Notes: a model not told the origin generated them from the letters alone. A stretch of 45,491 bases of DNA from a virus (IMGVR_UViG_3300030019_000057:1-45491); one strand, 5' to 3'; counted from the stretch's first letter, positions 6,744-14,226 are shown. A program made the numbers and translations.

Positions 6744-7934
6744 TTATGCTTCCATATTCGGAACATGCTTCAAAATTGCATCATAGAATTTTTCAAATCT
6801 ATCATCTGATAAGAATTCTTCAAGCATATCATTTTCATCATCATTACTTTTCATATACTTGTAATCACTATCCAAGATTTTCAAAATAAATGATACTGCT
6901 TCGTCTTCCGATAAGATAAGAACGAATTTCTTAACATTTTCCTTTTGCTTTTTTGTCCAAAGTCTGAAATCCATACCTTTTAAGGTATTAAGTAATTCAG
7001 ATTTTTTATCACGTGAAATATCTTTTAACATATCCTGTATTTCATCATAACGGTCAAGCAAATCACGAACACCAAATCGTAAACTTTCATCCAAGAAACG
7101 AATAAATCTTGTTGCTGCACCATTACCTACATAAGATGCTGCTAATTCACGAATATCATTCGACCAATCACGAATACTTGAATTCATTCCGTAATTCTTA
7201 ACGATATAATCAGAAAGGAATGTCCAAGACCGAGGGGTTGCATAAGCAGCAGAATCTTTAGAACGTCTTTCATCAAAACTATGAAGAAAATGTTCTTCGT
7301 TTGACTTCAAAAAACTTACAACTACGGGATGAACGTTTTCAGTTGCAAAGTCAGAAACCCATTCAGGAAGTGTAAGCGTATGCGACATGTGAATAAGACG
7401 ATTATTAAGCGCTCTATCAAATTCTTCTACATCAGTACCATCAGCATCACCTAAGTTACCAGATGAAACCATGAAAACCCCATCATTGAACTGAAAATCA
7501 GAACCAATTGCACGTTCAAGTAATATTTGTAAAGCTGCATTTCGAACAGCTAATGGAGCACGGTTTAATTCTTCAAAGTGAATAAGGGTTGGTTGCTGAT
7601 TTGCTTCATATGCCCATTTAGGAATAGCATAAGCCATCAGACTTATTATCTTTTTTACGCTTTCTTTACCACCATCTTCTAAATCAATAGTAGCATCAAC
7701 TTCACAATCTTCACGATATGGGAATAAACCTACGTCAATTTCGTCAACCATTGACAAACGAACATCTTTATACACAAAACCAAGTTTTTTAGCAATTGTT
7801 TTCATGATTGCAGACTTAGCTACACCTGGTTCCGCTGTTATAAACAATACACCAGATTGTGCATACATAATACGGAAATACTTCTTTTGACGTTCCGTTA
7901 ATAATTGAAATTTTTCTTCTTCTACTTTAAACAT
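6744..7934 (-). CDS. MoxR-like AAA+ ATPase
   Basis: 396 aa. Walker A is AEPGVAKS at 34-41, Walker B with the MoxR-type extension HFEELNRA at 119-126, sensor-1-like SSGN near 158, and the arginine-finger-like region FDRALNNR near 175. This architecture belongs to the MoxR/AAA_5 group, whose members usually remodel a protein partner together with a VWA-domain (MIDAS) protein. No VWA protein lies next to it here; the gene stands alone, convergent to the ankyrin gene and driven by two tandem promoters (7973-8004 and 8065-8095). The C-terminal ~150 residues are helical and unassigned. All core ATPase motifs look intact. Confidence 0.9.
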   Translation of the reverse strand: MFKVEEEKFQLLTERQKKYFRIMYAQSGVLFITAEPGVAKSAIMKTIAKKLGFVYKDVRLSMVDEIDVGLFPYREDCEVDATIDLEDGGKESVKKIISLMAYAIPKWAYEANQQPTLIHFEELNRAPLAVRNAALQILLERAIGSDFQFNDGVFMVSSGNLGDADGTDVEEFDRALNNRLIHMSHTLTLPEWVSDFATENVHPVVVSFLKSNEEHFLHSFDERRSKDSAAYATPRSWTFLSDYIVKNYGMNSSIRDWSNDIRELAASYVGNGAATRFIRFLDESLRFGVRDLLDRYDEIQDMLKDISRDKKSELLNTLKGMDFRLWTKKQKENVKKFVLILSEDEAVSFILKILDSDYKYMKSNDDENDMLEEFLSDDRFEKFYDAILKHVPNMEA

Positions 7935-7972
7935 ATTTATTGTTTTAAAAATTATACTTTCTTTTTATGGTA

Positions 7973-8004
7973 CAAAGATACTACTTTTATTTGTATTATC
8001 CAAA
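7973..8004 (-). promoter_or_regulatory. Bacteroidota-type promoter, proximal promoter of the AAA+ gene
   Basis: Read on the minus strand: TTTG (8004-8001), 20 bases, TATCTTTG (7980-7973), 38 bases before the start codon. Confidence 0.85.
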
Positions 8005-8064
8005 TTTTTATACTACTATTTTTTTATTATTTATTATTGATATTATACCTTTAATTATTTTATA

Positions 8065-8095
8065 CAAAGATAGTGTAAATATTCCGAATATCAAA
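8065..8095 (-). promoter_or_regulatory. Bacteroidota-type promoter, distal promoter of the AAA+ gene
   Basis: On the minus strand: TTTG (8095-8092), 19 bases, TATCTTTG (8072-8065). The -33 box carries the extended context AAATATTTTGATA. It is overlapped by the inverted repeat 8073-8105. Confidence 0.82.
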
Positions 8096-8105
8096 ATATT
8101 TACAC
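8073..8105. repeat. Perfect 11-bp inverted repeat over a promoter
   Basis: GTGTAAATATT (8073-8083) and AATATTTACAC (8095-8105) separated by 11 bases. It occupies the spacer and -33 region of the distal AAA+ promoter and follows the stop of the 82 aa gene. It has no T-run on the minus strand, so an operator for a dimeric regulator is as plausible as a terminator. Confidence 0.6.
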
Positions 8106-8125
8106 CATTACTTTATAATAAATAA

Positions 8126-8374
8126 TTAATCTTCGGTGTCATAATCATCCAATAACCCATCAATTACTTCTTTAACACGGTCATTATTGAATAAAATTTC
8201 AATGTTACTATTCATTTTATTTTCACTAACCGAAGAATATTCAATAGTGTCAATAACAGTAACTACCAATTCTTTGAATTCATCACCTACATATGTTAAT
8301 AGTTCGGTTAGCAATTCATTTGCACCTTCTGATGTTAATTCATCAAAATTTGTTTGTTCAATCTTTTCTTTCAT
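8126..8374 (-). CDS. Hypothetical acidic protein
   Basis: 82 aa, helical, strongly acidic at the C-terminus (DDYDTED). Not recognised. It is the last gene of a block that begins at 10444 and is followed by the inverted repeat 8073-8105. Confidence 0.82.
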   Translation of the reverse strand: MKEKIEQTNFDELTSEGANELLTELLTYVGDEFKELVVTVIDTIEYSSVSENKMNSNIEILFNNDRVKEVIDGLLDDYDTED

Positions 8375-8458
8375 AAATTTTTATTTTAAATTGTTTTTAC
8401 TTTAAGTTTTACTTTACTTATATTTCTTTTTGTTTAAATAGTTTTATTTATTTTGTAA

Positions 8459-9106
8459 TTAATGATGACTAATTCTAATTAATTGCATTTTATCTAAAAT
8501 ACCACCATGTTCCATAAACGTACCAAATGATGTATCATCAGCATATTCTACTTCAAGAAATTTATAACCTTGATATTTAGATTTAAATATTTCTTCAATA
8601 TAATTATAAATCTTATCTGAAATGTCTTGAAGTTTTTCCCTTCTCAATTCATTTAAGTTTGTATATTTACTACGAAATATATCTTGGTCAATTTCTTTAG
8701 CTCTTTGCTGTCTGTATAATTCAGATGATTTTTTATCTGAATCATTTTCAATAGCATAAACTTTATCTTTCAAATCTTTATATTCTTTGTTATATTCAGA
8801 ATCCTTAAATATCCCTTCTAAATCATCAATTGTATATTTTGATATACATGAAAATTCTTCTTCGAAAAGATTTTTTAAACTATCTACATCATATACAATT
8901 GAATTTTGAATTTCATGTAATAAGTCTTTTGCAATCATACCCAATGGATAAACTTCATCATCATAATTACTAACAAAATCACATTCTAATTGAAATTCAC
9001 TGAACATAATTTTTTTCAATTCATCCAATGTAGTTGGTATATCTTTAAACATTAAGATAAAACTACTTGAACTACTGTTACTTACAAACCCATTTCTTAT
9101 TTTCAT
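8459..9106 (-). CDS. Hypothetical protein with GFVSNSSSSSF N-terminal motif
   Basis: 215 aa. The N-terminus KIRNGFVSNSSSSSFIL is a leader I recognise from many otherwise unrelated hypothetical proteins of large phages and bacteria; its purpose is unknown to me. The rest is charged and helical (Lys/Glu/Asp-rich, residues ~90-180) with a short C-terminal strand region ending in HH. No catalytic motif is visible. Its ATG overlaps the stop of the upstream gene by one base, indicating translational coupling. Confidence 0.88.
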   Translation of the reverse strand: MKIRNGFVSNSSSSSFILMFKDIPTTLDELKKIMFSEFQLECDFVSNYDDEVYPLGMIAKDLLHEIQNSIVYDVDSLKNLFEEEFSCISKYTIDDLEGIFKDSEYNKEYKDLKDKVYAIENDSDKKSSELYRQQRAKEIDQDIFRSKYTNLNELRREKLQDISDKIYNYIEEIFKSKYQGYKFLEVEYADDTSFGTFMEHGGILDKMQLIRISHH

Positions 9107-9495
9107 TATTTATAATTTGTTATTAAATGTTCACGAAAGGAATTTAAAAAAAATTCACATATTACATCACTTTCTACTTTTTTATTATTTTCTAATTTAC
9201 TTAAATTATATGACATTTCAACATCATTTTTATTGAAGAATCCATTTATTGATATGTAATTTATAAAATTATCAATCGTTTCATCTTTTATAAAGTCCTC
9301 TAATATATTATCATTAGGTTCTATTTTTAATTCATTATCATTTTTACCCAAATCATATGCTATTTTAATATCATTAATATTATAATAACTATTTTCTTTA
9401 ATAAGATTTCCTATGCTTTCAAATGTATTCTTTAATGAAACATTTTCATTTTTATGTTTAAGTAAAAAAAATTTTACATCAATATATTCTTCCAT
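9106..9495 (-). CDS. Hypothetical acidic protein with an internal duplication
   Basis: 129 aa. Two similar halves can be aligned: residues ~37-70 (YYNINDIKIAYDLGKNDNE) and ~85-118 (FFNKNDVEMSYNLSKLENN), each a short N-D-(I/V)-x-(I/M)-x-Y-(D/N)-L helix followed by an acidic stretch. No known family. It overlaps the downstream gene by one base and lies one base after the 77 aa gene. Confidence 0.85.
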   Translation of the reverse strand: MEEYIDVKFFLLKHKNENVSLKNTFESIGNLIKENSYYNINDIKIAYDLGKNDNELKIEPNDNILEDFIKDETIDNFINYISINGFFNKNDVEMSYNLSKLENNKKVESDVICEFFLNSFREHLITNYK

Positions 9496-9496
9496 A

Positions 9497-9730
9497 TTAT
9501 TTTTTCTTTTTTATATATCCACATATGGTACATTTATAAAAGTCATCAACCAAATTAGTACTATGATATTCATATGAATTTGAATCATCTTCATTTTTAT
9601 GGTCACAATTATTTTGCAATGTAATCAATTCCCTTGTAATATTACTTAATCTTTTTTCTAAATTAATCCTTTCACTTTCAAGATTTTCAATTTCTTCTTT
9701 TAATATTTCTATTCTAAATGCTGTTGACAT
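9497..9730 (-). CDS. Small coiled-coil protein with C-terminal zinc-ribbon-like motif
   Basis: 77 aa. Residues ~7-40 form a heptad-like charged helix (LKEEIENLESERINLEKRL). CDH near 42-44 and CTICGY near 68-73 supply C/H and C-x-x-C ligands for a possible single zinc site. Function unknown. Confidence 0.82.
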   Translation of the reverse strand: MSTAFRIEILKEEIENLESERINLEKRLSNITRELITLQNNCDHKNEDDSNSYEYHSTNLVDDFYKCTICGYIKKKK

Positions 9731-9747
9731 AATACATTATCATTTTT

Positions 9748-10077
9748 TTATTCGTTATCAATTTTTTCTTCATCACTTTCATAATTGATATTACAAATTT
9801 TACACCTATCATCAAAAATAGAATCATCAGTTATAATACCGTAGTATTTACACCCATTCCATTTTTTATTTATAACCTTATAGTATTTGCATGATTTTGT
9901 ATAATATATAAATTTACCATCTTTACCATAATTTTTATTCTTTTCATCATCTGGTTTGTAACAATATTGTCCATATGGTATTACATCTTCATCATATTTA
10001 TGACCAAAATAAAGTAAAACCTTTGACCAAAAAAGTCCTATTAAATTACCAAATCCTTTAATATAAAATATTAACAT
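9748..10077 (-). CDS. Hypothetical Cys/Tyr-rich protein
   Basis: 109 aa. The N-terminus is hydrophobic (FYIKGFGNLIGLFWSKVLLYFG) and could associate with a membrane. The remainder has five to six cysteines (CYK, SCKYY, GCKYYG, CKICN), suggesting a metal site. It begins 15 bases downstream of the hairpin at 10092-10131, so its expression may depend on read-through. Confidence 0.82.
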   Translation of the reverse strand: MLIFYIKGFGNLIGLFWSKVLLYFGHKYDEDVIPYGQYCYKPDDEKNKNYGKDGKFIYYTKSCKYYKVINKKWNGCKYYGIITDDSIFDDRCKICNINYESDEEKIDNE

Positions 10078-10091
10078 AACTTTATTGTATG

Positions 10092-10131
10092 ATAGAAAAC
10101 ACCTAAAAGTAAACTTCTAAGTGTTTTCTAT
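10092..10131 (-). terminator. 18-bp hairpin, wobble-paired on the minus transcript
   Basis: Arms 10092-10109 and 10114-10131 around a four-base loop. The two positions that mismatch in plus-strand RNA become G-U pairs in minus-strand RNA, so the stem is continuous only in the transcribed (minus) direction. It probably attenuates transcription between the 102 aa gene and the 109 aa gene. Confidence 0.75.
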
Positions 10132-10135
10132 TTAA

Positions 10136-10444
10136 TTAAAAATCTTCGTCATCTACATTATACTTCCTATTCCCATTGTAATCTTCATCACCGTCTTCAT
10201 CAAAATCATCATTAGAATATAAATCTAATGGTGCTTCATCAAAATATTCGTCTTCATTTGGATACACATTCCAGGAATCTTCATCATAAAAATATCCAAC
10301 TGAACTTAATTCTTCTAAAAGTTCAATTACATCTTCTTCCAATTTCCATTTAACGTTTTTATCGTTTTTTTCCCTGATTTCGTTCAAATCTTCCCTTAAT
10401 TGAACCGCTAATCTTTCATTTGTTTTTGAATAACCCATACACAT
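10136..10444 (-). CDS. Hypothetical highly acidic protein
   Basis: 102 aa. A charged helical N-terminal half (NERLAVQLREDLNEIREK, then WKLEEDVIELLEEL) is followed by a Tyr/Asp/Glu-rich low-complexity tail. Starts at residue 1 (10444) or residue 3 (10438) are both possible. It is the first gene behind the promoter at 10474-10505. Such acidic tails occur in DNA-mimic phage proteins, but nothing else supports that role. Confidence 0.82.
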   Translation of the reverse strand: MCMGYSKTNERLAVQLREDLNEIREKNDKNVKWKLEEDVIELLEELSSVGYFYDEDSWNVYPNEDEYFDEAPLDLYSNDDFDEDGDEDYNGNRKYNVDDEDF

Positions 10445-10473
10445 TCTTAATTTAAATTATTATTTATATTTTA

Positions 10474-10505
10474 CAAAGATATTATTTTTATTTGAATAAA
10501 CCAAA
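10474..10505 (-). promoter_or_regulatory. Bacteroidota-type promoter
   Basis: Minus strand: TTTG (10505-10502), 20 bases, TATCTTTG (10481-10474), 30 bases before the start at 10444. Probably drives the 10444-to-8126 block. Confidence 0.85.
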
Positions 10506-10518
10506 TAATTTAATATAA

Positions 10519-10869
10519 TTATTTCTTTTTTGTTTTGTTTTCTAATAAATACGTGTTATCAGGTGTTGTTATTGATATTCTACATTGATTCAATTCTGTC
10601 ATGAGAATATTACCTAATTCCAACGCTTTCTTTATAATACCTTTCTTAGTATTAGGAAATCTTGGATAATTTATTAAACCAATGATTGCACCATCTTCAA
10701 ACCCATTTACATAAAAATATTTGGTTGGTGTTACCGTAACACAATATTTAGCATCATTCACATATTTATTACAAATATTATAAATTTCATCAATTATATG
10801 TGTTAGTCCATCATAACCTTCTTTTAAACCAACCCATATTTGGGTATTATATGATTTTATTTTTTCCAT
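10519..10869 (-). CDS. Hypothetical protein
   Basis: 116 aa from the ATG at 10869; an in-frame GTG nine bases further upstream is less likely. Compact alpha/beta-looking sequence with YCVTVTPTKYFYVNGFEDGAIIGLINYPRFP, a segment I have the impression of having seen in other phage proteins, without a function. It overlaps the upstream coiled-coil gene by about 23 bases and is the last gene of the long block starting at 15038. Confidence 0.85.
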   Translation of the reverse strand: MEKIKSYNTQIWVGLKEGYDGLTHIIDEIYNICNKYVNDAKYCVTVTPTKYFYVNGFEDGAIIGLINYPRFPNTKKGIIKKALELGNILMTELNQCRISITTPDNTYLLENKTKKK

Positions 10870-11140
10870 TTTTATCACATCTTATTTTTTTAATTGCATT
10901 TATTCTATTATAGATAATAGATAATCTTTCACTTTCATCACGAAATTCTTTTTGTTTATCTTTTATATCGTTTTGTAACTTATTATATTCAATCACGTCT
11001 TCAACTGTTTCAAGTACAAATTCCGTATATGATATATCACTATCTTCTGATAGAACTGAATGTTTATTCATAAAATCATTAAGCTCATCATTAGATTTAC
11101 GGATTTCTTTATTTATTTTTTTTCGTTCATCTATTATCAT
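10847..11140 (-). CDS. Hypothetical coiled-coil protein
   Basis: 97 aa, almost entirely charged helix (RKKINKEIRKSNDELNDF; KLQNDIKDKQKEFRDESERL), ending in a basic tail. Its ATG overlaps the TGA of the YopX-like gene by four bases (ATGA), so it is translationally coupled. Function unknown. Confidence 0.83.
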   Translation of the reverse strand: MIIDERKKINKEIRKSNDELNDFMNKHSVLSEDSDISYTEFVLETVEDVIEYNKLQNDIKDKQKEFRDESERLSIIYNRINAIKKIRCDKNGKNKII

Positions 11141-11577
11141 ATTCTTGTTAAAATATCTTTGTTTTCAAAATAATTACCAACTACTTCAAAATCTTTCAAC
11201 CATGTACTTAAATATGTCTTTTCGGGGTAGTCAGTGGTTGGATTATAAATCATATCATAACAACAAAGCTGCATAGAAGTCATGTCATATATTAATACTA
11301 CACAATATGCTGCATCATCATATATAATTGTTGACATATCACCATACAAGAAAAAATCATTATCTTCTGCATTAAATGATTTTAAAATATCATCACTGAA
11401 TATTTCAATACCATTCCTATCATGTAAACCAATAAATAAACTTACTGATTTTGGTTCAACTGAATATCGTGTTTCTTCACCACTATCACTATTCACTATT
11501 ACAGGGTATTTACCACTGATTAATGAACCATACACCCAATCATTTCCATGTTTTCCCCTGAACTTATAAGTTTCCAT
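11137..11577 (-). CDS. YopX-family protein, copy 2
   Basis: 146 aa. Matches the YopX family pattern: an opening FRGKxxxDWVYGSL, the central VEPKSVSLFIGLHDRNGIEIFSDDIL (strands around a 'GLxDxNGxEIFxxDI' core), and the closing FEVVGNYFEN. YopX proteins are small phage/prophage proteins of unknown function. A second, divergent member lies immediately upstream (11564-11965), overlapping by 14 bases, so this is a tandem duplication with strong divergence. Confidence 0.88.
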   Translation of the reverse strand: METYKFRGKHGNDWVYGSLISGKYPVIVNSDSGEETRYSVEPKSVSLFIGLHDRNGIEIFSDDILKSFNAEDNDFFLYGDMSTIIYDDAAYCVVLIYDMTSMQLCCYDMIYNPTTDYPEKTYLSTWLKDFEVVGNYFENKDILTRI

Positions 11578-11965
11578 CTTCCTTAATATTTATTGTTTCA
11601 TCAAATGTAGTTCCAATAACTTCTAATTGTTCCCAATTAGTTGCTAAACAGCGGTCCATGCTTGCTATATAAAATCCAATATCTAATTCATCACTACCAT
11701 ATAACACAACACCTTCTGTGTCAGTATTATTTACAGTAAATTCACCAGGTATAAGTATCTTACTATTTTCAAATATTTCTACACCATTTTTATCATATAC
11801 ACCAGTAAATTGACTAATAGTGTCTTTTTCTACTTGTTTTCTAAAATTAAAAAGATTCAATCTATATTCTATTAAATATAAATCTTCTTCTGGATAACTT
11901 AGTAAATTACCTGTTATCCATTCACCTGTTTCTTTTACTCTACCTCTAAATATTATTGTTCTCAT
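11564..11965 (-). CDS. YopX-family protein, copy 1
   Basis: 133 aa. Same architecture as its neighbour: FRGRxxxTGEWITGNLL at the start, VEKDTISQFTGVYDKNGVEIFENSKI in the centre and LEVIGTTFDE at the end, with a beta-rich middle. Role unknown; the family occurs in phages of Firmicutes and Bacteroidota. Confidence 0.87.
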   Translation of the reverse strand: MRTIIFRGRVKETGEWITGNLLSYPEEDLYLIEYRLNLFNFRKQVEKDTISQFTGVYDKNGVEIFENSKILIPGEFTVNNTDTEGVVLYGSDELDIGFYIASMDRCLATNWEQLEVIGTTFDETINIKEDGNL

Positions 11966-11967
11966 AA

Positions 11968-12171
11968 TTAATGTGTTCCATCTGTTAATGATATACCATG
12001 TTTGATTCCTGAAATAAAATCTTCTAATTCATAACCAAGTTTATCTTTTTCAATATATTTACCTAAAATAATTCCTATTTCATTACCAATATCACTTAAA
12101 TCACCATTATTATATGTTATACCTAATAATTGATTGACGATATCAATATTAATTTCTTTAAATTCATTCAT
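11968..12171 (-). CDS. Hypothetical small protein
   Basis: 67 aa, helical and acidic (IDIVNQLLGITYNNGDLSDIGNEIG), no recognisable motif. Start context TTTAATATTATG fits the local initiation pattern. Two bases separate it from the YopX copy 1 gene. Confidence 0.8.
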   Translation of the reverse strand: MNEFKEINIDIVNQLLGITYNNGDLSDIGNEIGIILGKYIEKDKLGYELEDFISGIKHGISLTDGTH

Positions 12172-12175
12172 AATA

Positions 12176-12373
12176 TTAAACTATTTGCTTATATGTAATT
12201 TTTGCGTTATCTGAATCAGCATTCAACCCAACATATTTTAATTTTCTAATTAAAGATGGTTTATCATATAGTTTTAAAACTATTTCACCTTCTTCAAGTT
12301 TAGTCATTTTACTTGTGTATCTTTTACCAGTATAGGTATCTTCGAATACAAAATCTTTTATTTCATCTTTCAT
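12176..12373 (-). CDS. Hypothetical small protein, start codon in a hairpin
   Basis: 65 aa, beta-rich (FEDTYTGKRYTSKMTKLEEGEIVLKLY), no assigned family. The start codon is the 3' end of the perfect 14-bp hairpin 12372-12415, so translation is probably damped unless the stem is opened by upstream ribosomes or cleaved. Confidence 0.8.
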   Translation of the reverse strand: MKDEIKDFVFEDTYTGKRYTSKMTKLEEGEIVLKLYDKPSLIRKLKYVGLNADSDNAKITYKQIV

Positions 12374-12415
12374 TATAGAATCTTTTTCTTTATTATAGTA
12401 GAAAGATTCTATAAT
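12372..12415 (-). promoter_or_regulatory. Perfect 14-bp hairpin ending in a start codon
   Basis: Arms 12372-12385 and 12402-12415 (ATTATAGAATCTTT and its complement) with a 16-base loop, between the stop of the 142 aa gene and the start of the 65 aa gene. On the minus transcript the 3' arm ends in the AU of the AUG. No T-run follows on that strand, so an RNA switch or processing site is more likely than a terminator. Confidence 0.6.
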
Positions 12416-12422
12416 GTTTTAA

Positions 12423-12851
12423 TTACAATGTAAAAAGTTTACTATATTCAACACATTTAACCCATAAGTTTTCAAGTGTCAAAGGTGTACCATCTCTAAA
12501 TGAATTATCTTTTCTGTATATACCATCGAGTAAATACTTAATTGTGTATTCTAAACCTCTTTCATCTTCACCTTTATGTAAGTCTATTTGTATTTTTTCA
12601 ATAACACACATAATCCAATCCCATGAACTATGAAATTTAAGTAAAGTAAAATCGGGATTAATTAAACCCCTTAAATAACCATCAGCGATAGGATAATTAT
12701 TATAAAGCATATTTGTTTCAACTGAATGTGGAAAATCCCATCTTTCACCAACACATTTAAGACTTGTATATCCTTCACGTTTTACATACTTACAATCTTT
12801 ATAAAATTCGGCAATAAGTTTATTACCATCATTAATTTCTTGTTCTGTCAT
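12423..12851 (-). CDS. Hypothetical protein
   Basis: 142 aa. Contains LLKFHSSWDWIMCVIEKI, a segment recurring in small hypothetical proteins of Bacteroidota and their phages as far as I can recall, with no known function. Mixed alpha/beta, no metal ligands or nucleotide motifs evident. It follows the 185 aa gene after 10 bases. Confidence 0.85.
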   Translation of the reverse strand: MTEQEINDGNKLIAEFYKDCKYVKREGYTSLKCVGERWDFPHSVETNMLYNNYPIADGYLRGLINPDFTLLKFHSSWDWIMCVIEKIQIDLHKGEDERGLEYTIKYLLDGIYRKDNSFRDGTPLTLENLWVKCVEYSKLFTL

Positions 12852-12861
12852 ATTTATATTA

Positions 12862-13419
12862 TTAAACTACTTTTGTATCAAAAAAAACTTCGAAATGATC
12901 TTTGGAACAACAACCAGCCATTTTTGATACAGAATTTATATCTTTCTTATCACAATATTTAAGTGATTCCGCTCTAAGTTTAATATTTTCTTTTTTTAAA
13001 GCTATTCTATATTCAAACATAGTTGTTTTAATCCATGAACCATGTGTATCAATTATTTCATTATGCGGTGATTTTAAGTGGTGCCAAACATAAACATTAT
13101 CATTAACATTAAATTTATGTGTAAGTTCAAACATTTTTTTTGACATATATGCTTCCCTTTTTACCCAAAGTTCATTTCTTTCTTCGTTATCTTCAATTTT
13201 AAGGATTTCATCAGTTTGTAATTTTTTTGGAATATTAACTTGTTTAGATTGTGTTTTATAAACACTACCAACTAAAAATATTTCTTGAAAACGATAAGGC
13301 ATTGCATAGAAACCAATAGGTGAAGGTGGGGAATGAAATGAATCCCCACCAAAACCTTTTTGTTTGGTAAGATGTAACCTACCAATCCGTACAAATATGT
13401 TATCTATTTTCTTTTTCAT
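12862..13419 (-). CDS. Hypothetical protein
   Basis: 185 aa. The N-terminal part is conserved-looking (GFGGDSFHSPPSPIGFYAMP, then YRFQEIFLVG), followed by a basic helical centre, VYVWHHLKSPHNEIIDTHGSWIKT near 110-133 and a Cys-containing C-terminus (AGCCSKDHFEVFFDT). The His/Ser/Trp-rich motifs could be an active site, but I do not recognise the family. It directly abuts the Thg1-like gene (stop and start separated by no bases), so the two are cotranscribed. Confidence 0.85.
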   Translation of the reverse strand: MKKKIDNIFVRIGRLHLTKQKGFGGDSFHSPPSPIGFYAMPYRFQEIFLVGSVYKTQSKQVNIPKKLQTDEILKIEDNEERNELWVKREAYMSKKMFELTHKFNVNDNVYVWHHLKSPHNEIIDTHGSWIKTTMFEYRIALKKENIKLRAESLKYCDKKDINSVSKMAGCCSKDHFEVFFDTKVV

Positions 13420-14226
13420 TTACAGTACTATTGGTTCAGCATCACAAAAAACAACTTCTTCTTTGTTAATTATTTTATTAAAAATTGGATATTCTATTTC
13501 GCTAATTAAAGAACGTTTAATAATTAAATTAGGATTTTTACGTGCTAAATGTTTAAGTGGTAATAATTCTAATTCAACTTCTGTGAATGCTCTTGATGTT
13601 ACAACACGTTTAATATAAGTACCACGTTTGAATTTTACTTCTAAATTATTCCAATTAACACCCTTTTCGAGCATCATTTTATCTTGAACTTGATTACCAT
13701 TCAAATTTTGTAATTCTGTGTGTGAAAACAAACTTTGTCCTAACATTGAAATACTATTTTTTGTTGCATCATTTTCCCTCCACAATAACTGAACACAAGC
13801 ATCCTGTAAAGTAGGTGTTTGGTAAACACGACAGTCAAATATTGCTGTTTTATTGTGATTTGGTAATAATTCCATTCTTTTATCATTAAAAAATGAAACA
13901 CATTTTGCTGTTAATTTTGATAATATTTTCTGTTTCTTACCATCATTATAAATTGATGATTTTCTATCAGAAGAATATAAAATAAGTGTAATTTCGTCAC
14001 TTTGAGTATATCCAATTACAGCATTCGTTTCTTTAACTAAAAATTTAGTTGTTTCTACCATTAATTCTGTTAATCTTGAATCAAATGGTTTTTCTAAACC
14101 TTTAGTCCACTTACTAAAGTTATTACCATCTAATCGGATAATAACAGGTAAGGTTGGAATCATAATATCAGGTGAAAAGTTTTTTTCCAACCATTTACAC
14201 CAATCACCTAATTTTTCGTAATCCAT
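13420..14226 (-). CDS. thg1: tRNA-His guanylyltransferase (Thg1)-like 3'-5' nucleotide polymerase
   Basis: 268 aa, the length of the family. Thg1 adds a nucleotide to RNA 5' ends in the 3'-to-5' direction; bacterial and viral Thg1-like proteins mainly repair truncated tRNA 5' ends. Visible motifs: RLDGNNFSKWTKG (31-43) with metal-binding D33; YTQSDEITLIL (73-83) with D77 and E78, equivalent to the SDE motif; IFDCRVYQTP near 128-137; and the WRENDATKNSISMLGQ segment near 149-164 that matches the W-R-x-x-D-A-x-x-N signature. All carboxylates expected for catalysis are present. Neighbours are small hypotheticals; a Pnkp-like enzyme lies 6 kb away on the same strand. Confidence 0.93.
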   Translation of the reverse strand: MDYEKLGDWCKWLEKNFSPDIMIPTLPVIIRLDGNNFSKWTKGLEKPFDSRLTELMVETTKFLVKETNAVIGYTQSDEITLILYSSDRKSSIYNDGKKQKILSKLTAKCVSFFNDKRMELLPNHNKTAIFDCRVYQTPTLQDACVQLLWRENDATKNSISMLGQSLFSHTELQNLNGNQVQDKMMLEKGVNWNNLEVKFKRGTYIKRVVTSRAFTEVELELLPLKHLARKNPNLIIKRSLISEIEYPIFNKIINKEEVVFCDAEPIVL

